DNA of 64,000 nt, taken from Bacilli bacterium (GTDB taxonomy: Bacteria; Bacillota_I; Bacilli_A; RF39; UBA660). Positions 8,326 through 17,488 of the stretch are shown in pieces. Where the stretch lies: the NCBI GenBank assembly GCA_900768815.1, contig CAAGEE010000002.1, positions 1 through 64,000 of the forward strand. The letters are read 5' to 3'. Each line of letters begins with the position of its first letter. Position 1 is the stretch's first letter. The notes below the pieces were generated by a model. It saw only the letters and a list, made by a program, of their open reading frames with translations, did not search any database and was not told the origin of the DNA. The position numbers and the translations under genes were made by a program.

Positions 8326-10485
8326 TTGGTTCCTACGTCAACAAAACATGATAAAATTACATTTGATGATGTACTAGAATCTGTTGGTACATATATTGAA
8401 GATGAGGAACAGATTTCAGTTATAAAAAAAGCATATGACTTTGCAAGTAGTAAACATGAAGGTCAACTTAGGAAGTCTGGGGAACCATATATTATTCATC
8501 CTTTGAATGTGGCTCTAATCCTAGGTAAAATTTATGCAGATTATGAAACTATTTCGGCTGCTTTACTACACGATGTTTTAGAAGATTGTGATTGTACAGT
8601 TGAAGAGATGGAGGATGAATTTGGAATTAATATTACACGTTTAGTTACAGGTGTTACTAGACTTAGTAGAATTAATTTTTCAACAGAAAATGAATATTTG
8701 ATTGATTACTATAAAAAAATTATTGTAGGTATGAGTGAAGACGTTAGAGTAATCATCATAAAATTAGCAGACTGTCTACATAATATGAGAACTTTATGGG
8801 CACTTCCTGAAGATAGACAAAAAGCTAAGGCACATGAGACATTAGATATTTTTGCTCCTATTGCACATCATTTAGGTATTCATAAAATCAAGAGTGAATT
8901 AGAAGATTTATCACTTCGTTATTTAAAACCGGATGTTTTTTATGATATAGCAGAAAAACTTAATAAAACAAAATTGGAACGTGATAAGACTGTTTTTGAT
9001 ATGCAGAAGTCAGTTTCAGAACTTTTAGATGCACATCATATTAATCATGAAATTAAAGGTAGAGCAAAGAGTATATATAGTATCTATAATAAATTGGATA
9101 AGGGTAAGAAGTTTAGTGATATATATGATTTATTAGCACTTAGAATTTTAGTTCATACAGAGCAAGAATGTTATTTGGCTCTTGGTATTATTCATTCTAA
9201 GTTTAGACCTTTACCAAAACGTTTTAAAGATTATATTGCTATGCCTAAACCTAATATGTATCAATCATTACATACAACAGTATTTGGAATAGATGGATAT
9301 TTATTTGAAATTCAGATTAGAACTTATGATATGGATGAAGTTGCAGAAAATGGTATTGCTTCACATTGGGCATATAAAGAAGGTTCTGGTCCAGTAAGAG
9401 TAGATGTTATGAATCAGACTGAACAAAAACTTCAGTTCTTTAAATCAATTATTGACTTATCTAGAGATAAGATGAGTAGTGAAGACTTTGTTAATAGTGT
9501 TAAAGATGACATTTTAAATAACAATATTTATTGTTTTACTCCTAAAGGTGATGTTATTGAACTACCAGTAGGGTCAACTCCTTTAGACTTTGCTTATAGA
9601 ATTCATACAAGAGTTGGTGAAACTACAGTAGGAGCAATTGTTAATAATAATATTGTTCCGTTGAATTATGAATTAAAGAATAATGATATAGTTAAAATTA
9701 ATACTAATAAGAGTTCTACACCTTCTAAAGAGTGGATTAATATGGTTAAGACTGCTCAAGCTAGAAATAAGATAAAAAGTTTCTTTACGAAAAGTGAAAG
9801 AGAAGTTTATATTGAACGTGGAAAAGATGCTATTGAAAAAGAGCTTCGTAAGAGAAAAATTGCGTTTGCTGATTTCTTTACGGATGAAAATATTAAAACT
9901 ATTTGTAATGAGATTAATACTGATGACTTAGAGGAAATATATTTAGTAGTAGGTAATGGCAGATCACCAGTTAATTCGGTTATTAATATAATAGATAAGT
10001 CACATGAGACTCTAACACCTAAGAATATTAAAGTTACACCTACTAATACAGATGCGGATATTATTGTTACTGGTATTGATAAGGTAAAAGTTAATTTAGC
10101 TAATTGTTGTAATCCAGTATATGGTGATGAAATAATTGGTTATATTACTAAGGGTAATGGAATATCAGTACATAGAATTAATTGTCATAATTTAGAGATG
10201 TTAGAGGATAGAACTTTAGAGGTTTGTTGGGGTAATAATACTAATAAAAGATATTTAACTTCAATTATTGTTTATACTAAAGATAATAATAATCATATGC
10301 TTGATTTAATGCAAACTATATCTATGCTTAATGTTAGTGTTGATGAGATTAAGACTATTAATAGAGGAGATAATGCAATGTATGAAGTTGGTTGTTATGT
10401 TACTGGACTTGAACAATTAAATAAGGTTATTATGACTCTTACTAAGAGTAGTTTTGTTGAGAAAATTGAAAGGGTGATGCGATGA
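8326..10485 (+). CDS. rel: Bifunctional (p)ppGpp synthetase/hydrolase Rel
   Basis: Long RSH enzyme that makes and degrades (p)ppGpp. The HD hydrolase domain is intact (RKSGEPYIIHP, LLHDVLED, KLADCLHNMRTL). The synthetase domain has RAKSIYSIYNK, RFKDYIAMPKPN and IQIRTYDMDEVAENGIASHW; RFKD is the charge pattern of bifunctional enzymes. TGS follows near residue 390 (TPKGDVIELPVGSTPLDFAY), then the conserved Cys-Cys region (ANCCNP) and a C-terminal ACT domain. Length 719. No ATG is available near the N-terminus; TTG at 8326 is the likely start, though the AGGAG site directly abuts it. An upstream ATT at 8311 is an alternative. Confidence 0.95.
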   Translation: MVPTSTKHDKITFDDVLESVGTYIEDEEQISVIKKAYDFASSKHEGQLRKSGEPYIIHPLNVALILGKIYADYETISAALLHDVLEDCDCTVEEMEDEFGINITRLVTGVTRLSRINFSTENEYLIDYYKKIIVGMSEDVRVIIIKLADCLHNMRTLWALPEDRQKAKAHETLDIFAPIAHHLGIHKIKSELEDLSLRYLKPDVFYDIAEKLNKTKLERDKTVFDMQKSVSELLDAHHINHEIKGRAKSIYSIYNKLDKGKKFSDIYDLLALRILVHTEQECYLALGIIHSKFRPLPKRFKDYIAMPKPNMYQSLHTTVFGIDGYLFEIQIRTYDMDEVAENGIASHWAYKEGSGPVRVDVMNQTEQKLQFFKSIIDLSRDKMSSEDFVNSVKDDILNNNIYCFTPKGDVIELPVGSTPLDFAYRIHTRVGETTVGAIVNNNIVPLNYELKNNDIVKINTNKSSTPSKEWINMVKTAQARNKIKSFFTKSEREVYIERGKDAIEKELRKRKIAFADFFTDENIKTICNEINTDDLEEIYLVVGNGRSPVNSVINIIDKSHETLTPKNIKVTPTNTDADIIVTGIDKVKVNLANCCNPVYGDEIIGYITKGNGISVHRINCHNLEMLEDRTLEVCWGNNTNKRYLTSIIVYTKDNNNHMLDLMQTISMLNVSVDEIKTINRGDNAMYEVGCYVTGLEQLNKVIMTLTKSSFVEKIERVMR

Positions 10486-10916
10486 GAGCTTTACTACAAA
10501 GAACTGGAAATGCTAAAGTGGTTGTTTCTGGTAAGACGGTTGGTAAGATTGATCAAGGATTAGTTGTATTTGTTGGTTTTACTGAGGGGGATACTTTAGA
10601 GAAAATAGAATATATGGCTAAGAAGATTGTTAATCTTAGAATCTTTCCAGATGAAAACGATGTTATGAATAAGAGTATTTTGGATTATGGGGGTAAGATA
10701 CTTTCTGTTTCACAATTTACATTGTATGCTAATTGTGAAAAGGGTAATAGACCAAGTTATATGGCTGCTATGAAAAATGATGATGCTATTAAATTTTATG
10801 AGATGTTTAATAGAGAGCTTGAAAAGTACATAGAGGTTGAAACTGGTGAATTTGGTGCTGATATGGATGTTGAAATTAATAATATCGGTCCCACTACTAT
10901 TTGGCTAGAGAGGTGA
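10482..10916 (+). CDS. dtd: D-aminoacyl-tRNA deacylase
   Basis: Removes D-amino acids and mischarged glycine from tRNA. The two cross-dimer active-site motifs are present: SQFTLYA near residue 79 and NIGPTTIWLER at the C-terminus (usual form GPVT). Full length at 144 residues. The ATG overlaps the rel stop by 4 bases (ATGA), so translation is probably coupled; rel-dtd is a common pair. Confidence 0.94.
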   Translation: MRALLQRTGNAKVVVSGKTVGKIDQGLVVFVGFTEGDTLEKIEYMAKKIVNLRIFPDENDVMNKSILDYGGKILSVSQFTLYANCEKGNRPSYMAAMKNDDAIKFYEMFNRELEKYIEVETGEFGADMDVEINNIGPTTIWLER

Positions 10917-10921
10917 TTTTC

Positions 10922-11980
10922 TTGTTTCCTAATAAGTTGAATTATAAAATTATAAATCTAACATTTTTGCTGGGACTTTTATATATTGCGGTTACTAACA
11001 TTGGTGTTTGGTGGGGTGTTTTATTAAAAATAATTTCTGTTATGGCACCATTTATAATAGCTTTTGTATTTGCATATGCTTTTACTCCATTTATTAGACT
11101 TTTAGAAAAGAAAGGCCTTAGTAAAAATTTAGCAATTTTGGTTACGGTACTTGGACTTGTCTTATTAGTTGGGGGATTAATTGCGATAGTACTACCATTA
11201 TTTTATGATCAGTTATCTTTACTTATTAAGATGCTTAAAGAAGTAATTGAAAATGTTGGTATGAAGTTTAATCTTAACTTAGGAAGTTTTGAAATTAAAG
11301 TTACAGATTATTTAAATGATGCTTTAAAAGATATAGGAGGAATTATTTCTTCAACTACTATAGATGTTGTTTCTAAGTCAATTGGTTTTGCTGGTAAGTT
11401 TATCGTAGGCTTTGTAGGTTTTATTTATTTCTTAGCTGATATGGATAAGATAAGGTATTGGTTTAGAGAAATGCTTTTATCACTTAATAGGAAAACTTAT
11501 AAATATTTTAAATGTTTAGATGTTGAAATTAGCAATTATTTAAAGGGACTTGGTATATTTATGTTAATTCAATTAGTTGAATATAGCTTTTTGTTCTTTG
11601 TTATTGGACATCCAAACTGGTTAATACTTGGTCTTCTTGCTTGTCTAACTACTGTTATACCTTATTTTGGTGGACTTATTACAAATATTATTGCTATAAT
11701 AATGGCAAGTGTTGTATCTACTCCTTTGGTTGTAGCAACGATAGTTATTTGTTTAATATTCCCACAAATAGATGGATATTTTACATCACCTAGAGTGTAT
11801 GGTAGAACAAATGATATAAACCCACTTATTACAATTATGATGGTATCAGTTGGTGGTACTTTGGCTGGAATGGTTGGTATTGTTGTAGCTTTACCATGTT
11901 ATTTACTAATTAGAACGACTTATAAATTCTTTAAAAAAGATTTAGAAAAGGGATTAGATAAAGTTAAAGAAGCTATATAA
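10922..11980 (+). CDS. AI-2E family transporter (YtvI/PerM-like)
   Basis: Polytopic membrane protein of 352 residues with about 7-8 TM segments: a pair at 15-60, one at 65-95, one at 160-180, a cluster at 205-290, and one at 305-335. The layout, the PYFGGLI segment and the final GGTLAGMVGIVVALPCY match the AI-2E/PerM exporter family. The substrate cannot be told. The start is TTG at 10922, placed 4 bases after GAGGTGAT; an in-frame TTG at 10901 lies inside dtd. Confidence 0.85.
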   Translation: MFPNKLNYKIINLTFLLGLLYIAVTNIGVWWGVLLKIISVMAPFIIAFVFAYAFTPFIRLLEKKGLSKNLAILVTVLGLVLLVGGLIAIVLPLFYDQLSLLIKMLKEVIENVGMKFNLNLGSFEIKVTDYLNDALKDIGGIISSTTIDVVSKSIGFAGKFIVGFVGFIYFLADMDKIRYWFREMLLSLNRKTYKYFKCLDVEISNYLKGLGIFMLIQLVEYSFLFFVIGHPNWLILGLLACLTTVIPYFGGLITNIIAIIMASVVSTPLVVATIVICLIFPQIDGYFTSPRVYGRTNDINPLITIMMVSVGGTLAGMVGIVVALPCYLLIRTTYKFFKKDLEKGLDKVKEAI

Positions 11981-11998
11981 TTTGGCTTCTTTTGTTTA
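11966..11998 (+). terminator. Terminator overlapping the end of the AI-2E gene
   Basis: 8-bp stem AAAGAAGC (11966-11973) / GCTTCTTT (11985-11992), overlapping the stop codon and followed by a T-rich tract. Confidence 0.6.
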
Positions 11999-12012
11999 AG
12001 GGGAAATATTTT

Positions 12013-13164
12013 ATGAGGTTGAATATAGATTATAGTGATCTTAAAAGACAAATTATTGAATTGGCTGAGAGTTTAAAACATACTCCTGATAAAGATGACT
12101 TTTATAGAAAGTACATGACTTTTGGAGCACTTAACTACGTATATAGTTTGAGAAAAAGAAGCAATGTATTTTTATCAGAGAAAATCGAAGAGTTTGGAAT
12201 AAAGTGTTATGATGAAGGCTGTCTTAAGGCTAAAGATGATTTCTTGAGTAATAAGTTATATCACAGAGAAGTTTTGGGAAAGAGTTTTGATGAGAATAGT
12301 GAGGTAATGGTAGAGATTGCTCTTAGTAAATATTTTAGAAGTTTAAGGAGAAAACATTTTTCTAGGATTAAGGATGGAGAACGTTCTGAAATATTAGAAT
12401 CATTTTTTAAGGATTCTTTTCCTGAGGGAAGGGATATTTTAGAAAAATTACTTGAAGATGGACATTTATATAGATTTGATTCAATAGCTGCGATGGGAGT
12501 TCCTGCTTTTACAATATTTAATACAGAAGAGAAGCTTGCTAATGTATTTTTATATAACAAACCAAGGTCTGTCGCAACCCTAGCATCTTTGATCCATGAG
12601 ATGGGGCATGTTCACGATTATTTGGATGTTACTAGCACTTTTTCTAATACTGAGATAATTGATTATTCGGTAAATAGTATTTTTGTAGAGACGTTATCTT
12701 GCTATTATAATCAGCTTTTCCTGGAATATTTATTAAAAAATGGAATTAGAGAAGAAGAAACTATATTTTCTTTTAAAGAGTTTTTTACTAGCTTATTTTC
12801 TTATTTAGAATCAGGTCTACTACTTACATTACTATCTGAAAATGAATATAGGAAAGTATGTGATGGGAATGTTTTGAAGGAAGTGGTAGTTAAAAGTCTT
12901 TTAGATAAAAAAGTAATAGAAGAGGGAGAGTATTCATTTTCTTCACTTTCTTCTATGATGAGTGGAATAGATGAGAATCGTTATAGTTATGGAATTTTAA
13001 TTTCTAATATGATTATTAATGGAGAAATTTCTTTAAATGATTTTATGAGTATTAGAGGGAAAAAGTTTAATAAAGAAAATTTAGAAGGTATTGGTTTTGA
13101 TGCTGATAAAGCAAAAAAGTCTTTGGTTAAGACAATGACTAGGACAATGATTAAAAAAATATAA
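12013..13164 (+). CDS. M3-like zinc metallopeptidase
   Basis: Soluble 383-residue protein with the gluzincin motif HEMGHVHDY near residue 195. A downstream Glu in IFVETLS, about 30 residues later, fits the third zinc ligand. That arrangement is like M3 oligopeptidases (PepF/thimet family), but the protein is much shorter than the usual 560-600 residues, so only the catalytic half is matched. There is no signal peptide, so it probably acts in the cytoplasm on peptides. ATG at 12013 follows AAGGGGA. The substrate is unknown. Confidence 0.75.
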   Translation: MRLNIDYSDLKRQIIELAESLKHTPDKDDFYRKYMTFGALNYVYSLRKRSNVFLSEKIEEFGIKCYDEGCLKAKDDFLSNKLYHREVLGKSFDENSEVMVEIALSKYFRSLRRKHFSRIKDGERSEILESFFKDSFPEGRDILEKLLEDGHLYRFDSIAAMGVPAFTIFNTEEKLANVFLYNKPRSVATLASLIHEMGHVHDYLDVTSTFSNTEIIDYSVNSIFVETLSCYYNQLFLEYLLKNGIREEETIFSFKEFFTSLFSYLESGLLLTLLSENEYRKVCDGNVLKEVVVKSLLDKKVIEEGEYSFSSLSSMMSGIDENRYSYGILISNMIINGEISLNDFMSIRGKKFNKENLEGIGFDADKAKKSLVKTMTRTMIKKI

Positions 13165-13193
13165 AAAAAGACTATCTTTTTAGAAAAATATGT

Positions 13194-13199
13194 TATAAT
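13194..13199 (+). promoter_or_regulatory. Extended -10 promoter for the hisS-aspS leader
   Basis: TGTTATAAT gives a perfect -10 hexamer at 13194-13199 with an extended TGn. No good -35 is visible. Transcription would begin just upstream of the T-box leader. Confidence 0.6.
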
Positions 13200-13205
13200 A
13201 TTCAT

Positions 13206-13396
13206 ATCTTCTTGGGAAAGAGTAGACTTTATAAATATTTTAGAGAGAGTATGGTTGGTGAAAATACTTATTATTTTGAAGTTGAAGACATCTCATAAAT
13301 GGGAAGCGAGTTACTTCGATATCAGTTTTTAAAGTATAAAATAAGGTGGCACCACAGTAATAATACTGTCCTTTGTGAGTGTCATCTTTTTATTTT
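13206..13396 (+). promoter_or_regulatory. T-box leader (aspartate type) controlling hisS-aspS
   Basis: The roughly 190-base leader has T-box landmarks. An AGTA segment near 13248 and TGAA at 13283-13286 flank a specifier GAC (Asp) at 13287-13289. The antiterminator core AAGGTGGCACCAC is at 13343-13355. The competing terminator arm GTGAGTGTCATCTT (13375-13388) pairs with it through several G-U pairs and is followed by a T run. The TGGC bulge would pair with a GCCA tRNA end, which fits tRNA-Asp (discriminator G) and not tRNA-His (discriminator C). Uncharged tRNA-Asp would therefore turn the operon on. Confidence 0.85.
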
Positions 13397-13408
13397 AGGA
13401 GGTTATTT

Positions 13409-14785
13409 ATGATACAAAGACAAAAGGGATGCAATGATATTTTTGGAAGAGAAGCTAAGATTTGGAAGTATATTGACAGTGTAATTGATGCAGTTATGGA
13501 AAAGTATAATTATACTTATATTCGCACTCCAATATTTGAAGCTACTGAATTATTTCACCGTGGAGTTGGAGAAACTACAGATATTGTTACAAAAGAAAGT
13601 TATGATTTTATAGACAAGGGTGGAAGAAATATTACATTAAGACCTGAAGGTACAGCTGGTGTTGTTAGAGCTTATATTGAAAATAAAATGTATGGTGATC
13701 CTAATCAACCAGTTAAAGTATATTATAATGGAACAATGTATAGATATGAAAGGCCACAATCTGGAAGAGACAGAGAACTTACTCAATTTGGAGTTGAGGT
13801 TTTAGGTACTGATGATCCAATGAGTGATGCTGAGGTTATTTCTGTTGCTGTTAATGTATATAGAATGCTTGGTTTAAAAGAGATAAAAGTTAATATTAAT
13901 TCACTTGGTGATGATGATTCAAGAAAAGCCTATAGAGAAGCTTTAGTTGAATATTTTAAACCACATATTGATGAATTATGTGATGATTGTAAGGCTAGAT
14001 TAGAGAAAAATCCACTTAGAATATTAGATTGTAAAGTGGATGCTGAAAATGAAATTATGAAGAAGGCTCCTAAGACTTTGGATTATTTGAATGATGAAAG
14101 CCGTGATCGTTTTGAAAAGGTTTGCGATTATTTGGATATTTTAGGAATTAAGTATGAAATTAATCCTAGTATAGTTAGAGGACTTGATTATTATAATCAT
14201 ACAGTATTTGAGATTGAAGCTAAAGTTAAGGGATTTGGTGCTAATAATGTAATTGGTGCTGGTGGTCGTTATAATGGGCTTGTTAGTCAACTTGATGGAC
14301 CAGAAACTGCTTGTGTAGGATTTGCTTCTGGTATTGGTAGATTAGTTATGGCTTTAGAACTTGAAAAGGTTAAATTACCAATAGTTGATGATATAGATTT
14401 ATTTTTAATGTATGTTAATGAAGATGAAAAAAAGTATGCGTTATATTTGGCACAAGAGTTGAGAACTGCTGGATTTATTGTTGATACAGAATATACTGGT
14501 AGAGGTTTAAAGGGACAATTTAAACAAGCTGATAGATTAAATGCTAAATTTACTTGTGTTTTAAATAGTGAAGACTTAAATAATAACGAAGTTAAAATTA
14601 AGAATAATAAAACTAAAGAAGAAGAAATTATTAGTTTAGATGCCATACTTTATTATTTAGATGAAAAAACTAGTACTATGGAAGATAATGAGACTTGCAG
14701 ATGCGGTTGTGATTGCTCTTCAGAAAGTGATGGAGACTGTGACTGCGGTGATGATGGGTGTAGCTGTGGCGGATGCCATAAATAG
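13409..14785 (+). CDS. hisS: Histidyl-tRNA synthetase with Cys-rich C-terminal tail
   Basis: Class II synthetase. Motif 1 region, motif 2 (YRYERPQSGRDRELTQFG) and the histidine motif GLDYYNHTVFE near residue 254 are present, plus the anticodon-binding domain at about 325-415. The start follows AGGAGG at 13397. The last 31 residues are unusual: from ETCRCGCDC to GCSCGGCHK there are nine Cys among Asp, Gly and Ser, a likely metal-binding tail not part of standard HisRS. It precedes aspS in one T-box operon. Confidence 0.95.
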   Translation: MIQRQKGCNDIFGREAKIWKYIDSVIDAVMEKYNYTYIRTPIFEATELFHRGVGETTDIVTKESYDFIDKGGRNITLRPEGTAGVVRAYIENKMYGDPNQPVKVYYNGTMYRYERPQSGRDRELTQFGVEVLGTDDPMSDAEVISVAVNVYRMLGLKEIKVNINSLGDDDSRKAYREALVEYFKPHIDELCDDCKARLEKNPLRILDCKVDAENEIMKKAPKTLDYLNDESRDRFEKVCDYLDILGIKYEINPSIVRGLDYYNHTVFEIEAKVKGFGANNVIGAGGRYNGLVSQLDGPETACVGFASGIGRLVMALELEKVKLPIVDDIDLFLMYVNEDEKKYALYLAQELRTAGFIVDTEYTGRGLKGQFKQADRLNAKFTCVLNSEDLNNNEVKIKNNKTKEEEIISLDAILYYLDEKTSTMEDNETCRCGCDCSSESDGDCDCGDDGCSCGGCHK

Positions 14786-14797
14786 GAGGTGTTGATA

Positions 14798-16537
14798 ATG
14801 AAAGAGATTAATAATAATACTTTAATAATTAATGATGTAGAAAAAGAAGTAACTTTATATGGTTGGATACAAAAGAAACGCGATTTGGGTGGAGTTTGCT
14901 TTATTGATTTAAGAGATAGATCGGGAATTGTACAATTAGTAGCAAGAGAAGGTAAATGTTATGAAATTGCTAGCCAATTAAAGAGTGAATCAGTAATAAA
15001 AGTAGTAGGAGTAGTTAGTGAGAGAGAATCTAAAAATAAAAATATTCCTACTGGAGATATTGAAGTAGAACTTTCTGATATTGAGGTTTTAAATTCATGT
15101 AAAGATTTACCATTCGAAATAAGTGATGATACAACCGCTTTGGAAGATACAAGGTTAAAGTATCGCTATTTAGATATTAGAAGAAGAACAGTTACAAATA
15201 ATTTAGTAACAAGACATAAGATTACAATGGCTATTAGAAATTTTTTAGATAAAGAAAACTTCTTAGAAGTTGAAACTCCAGTACTTTGTAAATCAACTCC
15301 AGAAGGAGCACGAGATTACTTGGTACCGAGCAGAGTGAATAAAGGTAAGTTTTATGCATTACCACAATCTCCTCAAATATTTAAGCAGCTTTTAATGGTT
15401 GGAGGAATTGAGAGGTATTTCCAAATTGCTAAATGTTTTAGAGATGAAGATTTAAGAAGTGATCGACAACCTGAATTTACACAAGTAGATTTAGAAATGA
15501 GTTTTGTAGATCAAGAGGATGTTATGAGTCTTACTGAAAGATTAGTTGCTCATGTATTTAAGGAAATTAGAGGTATTGATATTAAGTTACCATTAATGAG
15601 AATGAAATATGATGTTGCAATGGATAAGTATGGTTCTGATAAACCGGATTTAAGATTTGATCTTGAAATACAAGATATTACTGAAATATTTAAAAATACT
15701 GAGTTTTCTATGTTTAGAAATGTTATAGAAAATAAGGGTATTGTTAACTGTTTGGTTGTCAAAGGTAAAGCTGCAGAATTTTCTAGAAAAAAGCTTGATG
15801 CTTTAACAGAATTTGTTAAGACTTATAAAGCATCTGGTCTTGCATATTTAAAGATTGAAGATGAAGTTACTGGTAGTATCGCTAAAGCTATTAGTGCAGA
15901 TGAAGTTAATTCTTTAAAAGATGTTTTAGGTCTTGAGAAAGGTGACTTAGTATTAATAGTTGCTGATAGTAAGTATAATGTTGTTAAAGTATCTTTAGGT
16001 GCATTACGTTGTAAATTAGCAAGGGATCTTGATTTAATTAAGAAAGATGACTTTAAATTATGTTGGGTAGTAGAATTTCCTTCATTTGAGTATAGTGAAG
16101 AAGAGGGAAGATATGTAGCTTGTCATCATCCGTTTACTTCACCTCTTGATAGTGATGTAGATAAACTTCTTAACGATAAAGCACATTGTTATTCTAAAGC
16201 ATATGACATAGTTATTAATGGTTATGAAGCAGGTGGAGGATCTATTCGTATTCATGATGAAAAAGTACAAGAAAAGATGTTTAGAGCTTTGGAACTTACC
16301 GAAGAAGATATTAAAAATAAATTTGGTTTCTTTGTAGAGGCTTTAAAATATGGTACACCTCCACATGGTGGACTTGCGTTGGGACTTGATCGTTTAACAA
16401 TGTTACTTACAGGAACAGATAATATTCGTGATGTTATAGCGTTTCCTAAAACGGCAAGTGCTTCATGTTTAATGAGTGAATGTCCTAATACAGTAGATAA
16501 AAAGCAATTAGATGATTTAGGAATTATGATAAAATAA
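14798..16537 (+). CDS. aspS: Aspartyl-tRNA synthetase (bacterial type)
   Basis: Class II synthetase of 579 residues with an N-terminal OB fold (GWIQKKRDLGGVCFIDLRDR), motif 2 (FRDEDLRSDRQPEFTQVDLE), a GAD insertion domain at about 280-400 and motif 3 (GGLALGLDRL). The insertion marks it as the bacterial form. ATG at 14798 lies 6 bases after AGGAGGTG; a GTG and a TTG just upstream are also in frame. It is the second gene of the T-box operon and ends in a clear terminator. Confidence 0.97.
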   Translation: MKEINNNTLIINDVEKEVTLYGWIQKKRDLGGVCFIDLRDRSGIVQLVAREGKCYEIASQLKSESVIKVVGVVSERESKNKNIPTGDIEVELSDIEVLNSCKDLPFEISDDTTALEDTRLKYRYLDIRRRTVTNNLVTRHKITMAIRNFLDKENFLEVETPVLCKSTPEGARDYLVPSRVNKGKFYALPQSPQIFKQLLMVGGIERYFQIAKCFRDEDLRSDRQPEFTQVDLEMSFVDQEDVMSLTERLVAHVFKEIRGIDIKLPLMRMKYDVAMDKYGSDKPDLRFDLEIQDITEIFKNTEFSMFRNVIENKGIVNCLVVKGKAAEFSRKKLDALTEFVKTYKASGLAYLKIEDEVTGSIAKAISADEVNSLKDVLGLEKGDLVLIVADSKYNVVKVSLGALRCKLARDLDLIKKDDFKLCWVVEFPSFEYSEEEGRYVACHHPFTSPLDSDVDKLLNDKAHCYSKAYDIVINGYEAGGGSIRIHDEKVQEKMFRALELTEEDIKNKFGFFVEALKYGTPPHGGLALGLDRLTMLLTGTDNIRDVIAFPKTASASCLMSECPNTVDKKQLDDLGIMIK

Positions 16538-16561
16538 GTTACGTAAATCGTAACTTTTTTC
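16536..16561 (+). terminator. Terminator of the hisS-aspS operon
   Basis: Perfect stem AAGTTACG (16536-16543) / CGTAACTT (16549-16556) with a 5-base loop and a T run. Confidence 0.85.
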
Positions 16562-16595
16562 TTTGCTAGTTCTGTTGTTTTTATATAAAATGTGT

Positions 16596-16601
16596 TATAC
16601 T
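16596..16601 (+). promoter_or_regulatory. Extended -10 promoter
   Basis: TGTTATACT upstream of the next gene; TTGTTT at 16575 is a weak -35 with short spacing. Confidence 0.4.
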
Positions 16602-16629
16602 TTTAGTAGATGAAGATATGGTGAAAAAT

Positions 16630-17475
16630 ATGGAAGAAAAAGAAATCAAAAATAAAAAAATTAGTAGTAGCCAAGATAATAAATCTTTAAAGAAAAATAA
16701 TAGTGTTGATATTAATGATGAAAATACTGATAGTAAGGTAGATAAGAATATTGATGTTAAGGATCAGAAAAGGAAGGTCACTAAGAAAGAAAAAAAGTCT
16801 TTAAAGAAAGAGGATAAGAAGACAAAGACGAATGGGAAGAAAGACAAAAAAAAGCTTACTCAGGCTGATATAAAAAAATATTCTTCAACGCAGATTGATC
16901 ATGTTATTTTAAAGATTAAGGCTAATGAACGTAAATATACAATTATTTCTGTATGTATTATCTTGTTTGCATTTTTAGTTTGTTCTTATATTATTTTTTC
17001 AGCAATACAAGAGTCTAATGTAAAGCCAACTTTTAAAGTTGGTAAACTTTATTATGAGTTTAATGAAACTAAAAATGGTTTGGGAGATGTAATTAGTTTA
17101 GTAGATGTTTCTCCAATTAGTGATAAAGATGGCATGAAGACAAAGACTTATACTATTAAGTTATATAATTCTGGTAAAGAAAAGCAAAAGTTTAAGATAT
17201 TTATTTCTGATGATAAGGAAATGATAGCATTTGATGAGTGTGGTGACAAAGTAGTAGAAAGAGACTTTATAAAATATAGTATTAATGATAAAAAGGCTTT
17301 GGCGCTTGATAATGATGAAGAAGTTAGTATTATATCTAGTACATTGGCACCTAAAGAAAGTAGAATTTATACAATTAGATGTTGGGTTAGTGATACTTAC
17401 ACTAAGAGTGATGTTGTGCATTATCATGGTACTATTTCAGTTAGATTAGATAATAGTGAAAATAAAGCTAAGTGA
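16630..17475 (+). CDS. Single-pass membrane protein with Lys-rich N-terminus and beta-rich exoplasmic domain
   Basis: Not assigned to a named family. Residues 1-100 are a very lysine-rich, low-complexity cytoplasmic part. One TM helix follows at about 101-124. The outer part (about 130-275) looks like a beta-sandwich: VDVSPISDKDG, then TYTIKLYNSGKEKQKFKIFI, then LAPKESRIYTIRCWVSD. That layout recalls TasA/camelysin-type domains of Firmicute surface proteins, a weak resemblance only. ATG at 16630 follows TGGTGA; the in-frame GTG at 16621 region is less likely. Transcribed alone. Confidence 0.7.
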   Translation: MEEKEIKNKKISSSQDNKSLKKNNSVDINDENTDSKVDKNIDVKDQKRKVTKKEKKSLKKEDKKTKTNGKKDKKKLTQADIKKYSSTQIDHVILKIKANERKYTIISVCIILFAFLVCSYIIFSAIQESNVKPTFKVGKLYYEFNETKNGLGDVISLVDVSPISDKDGMKTKTYTIKLYNSGKEKQKFKIFISDDKEMIAFDECGDKVVERDFIKYSINDKKALALDNDEEVSIISSTLAPKESRIYTIRCWVSDTYTKSDVVHYHGTISVRLDNSENKAK

Positions 17476-17488
17476 AGCTTTATTTTTT
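17461..17488. terminator. Bidirectional terminator between convergent genes
   Basis: 8-bp stem AATAAAGC (17461-17468) / GCTTTATT (17477-17484) with T runs on both strands, shared by the membrane protein and the hydrolase. Confidence 0.8.
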
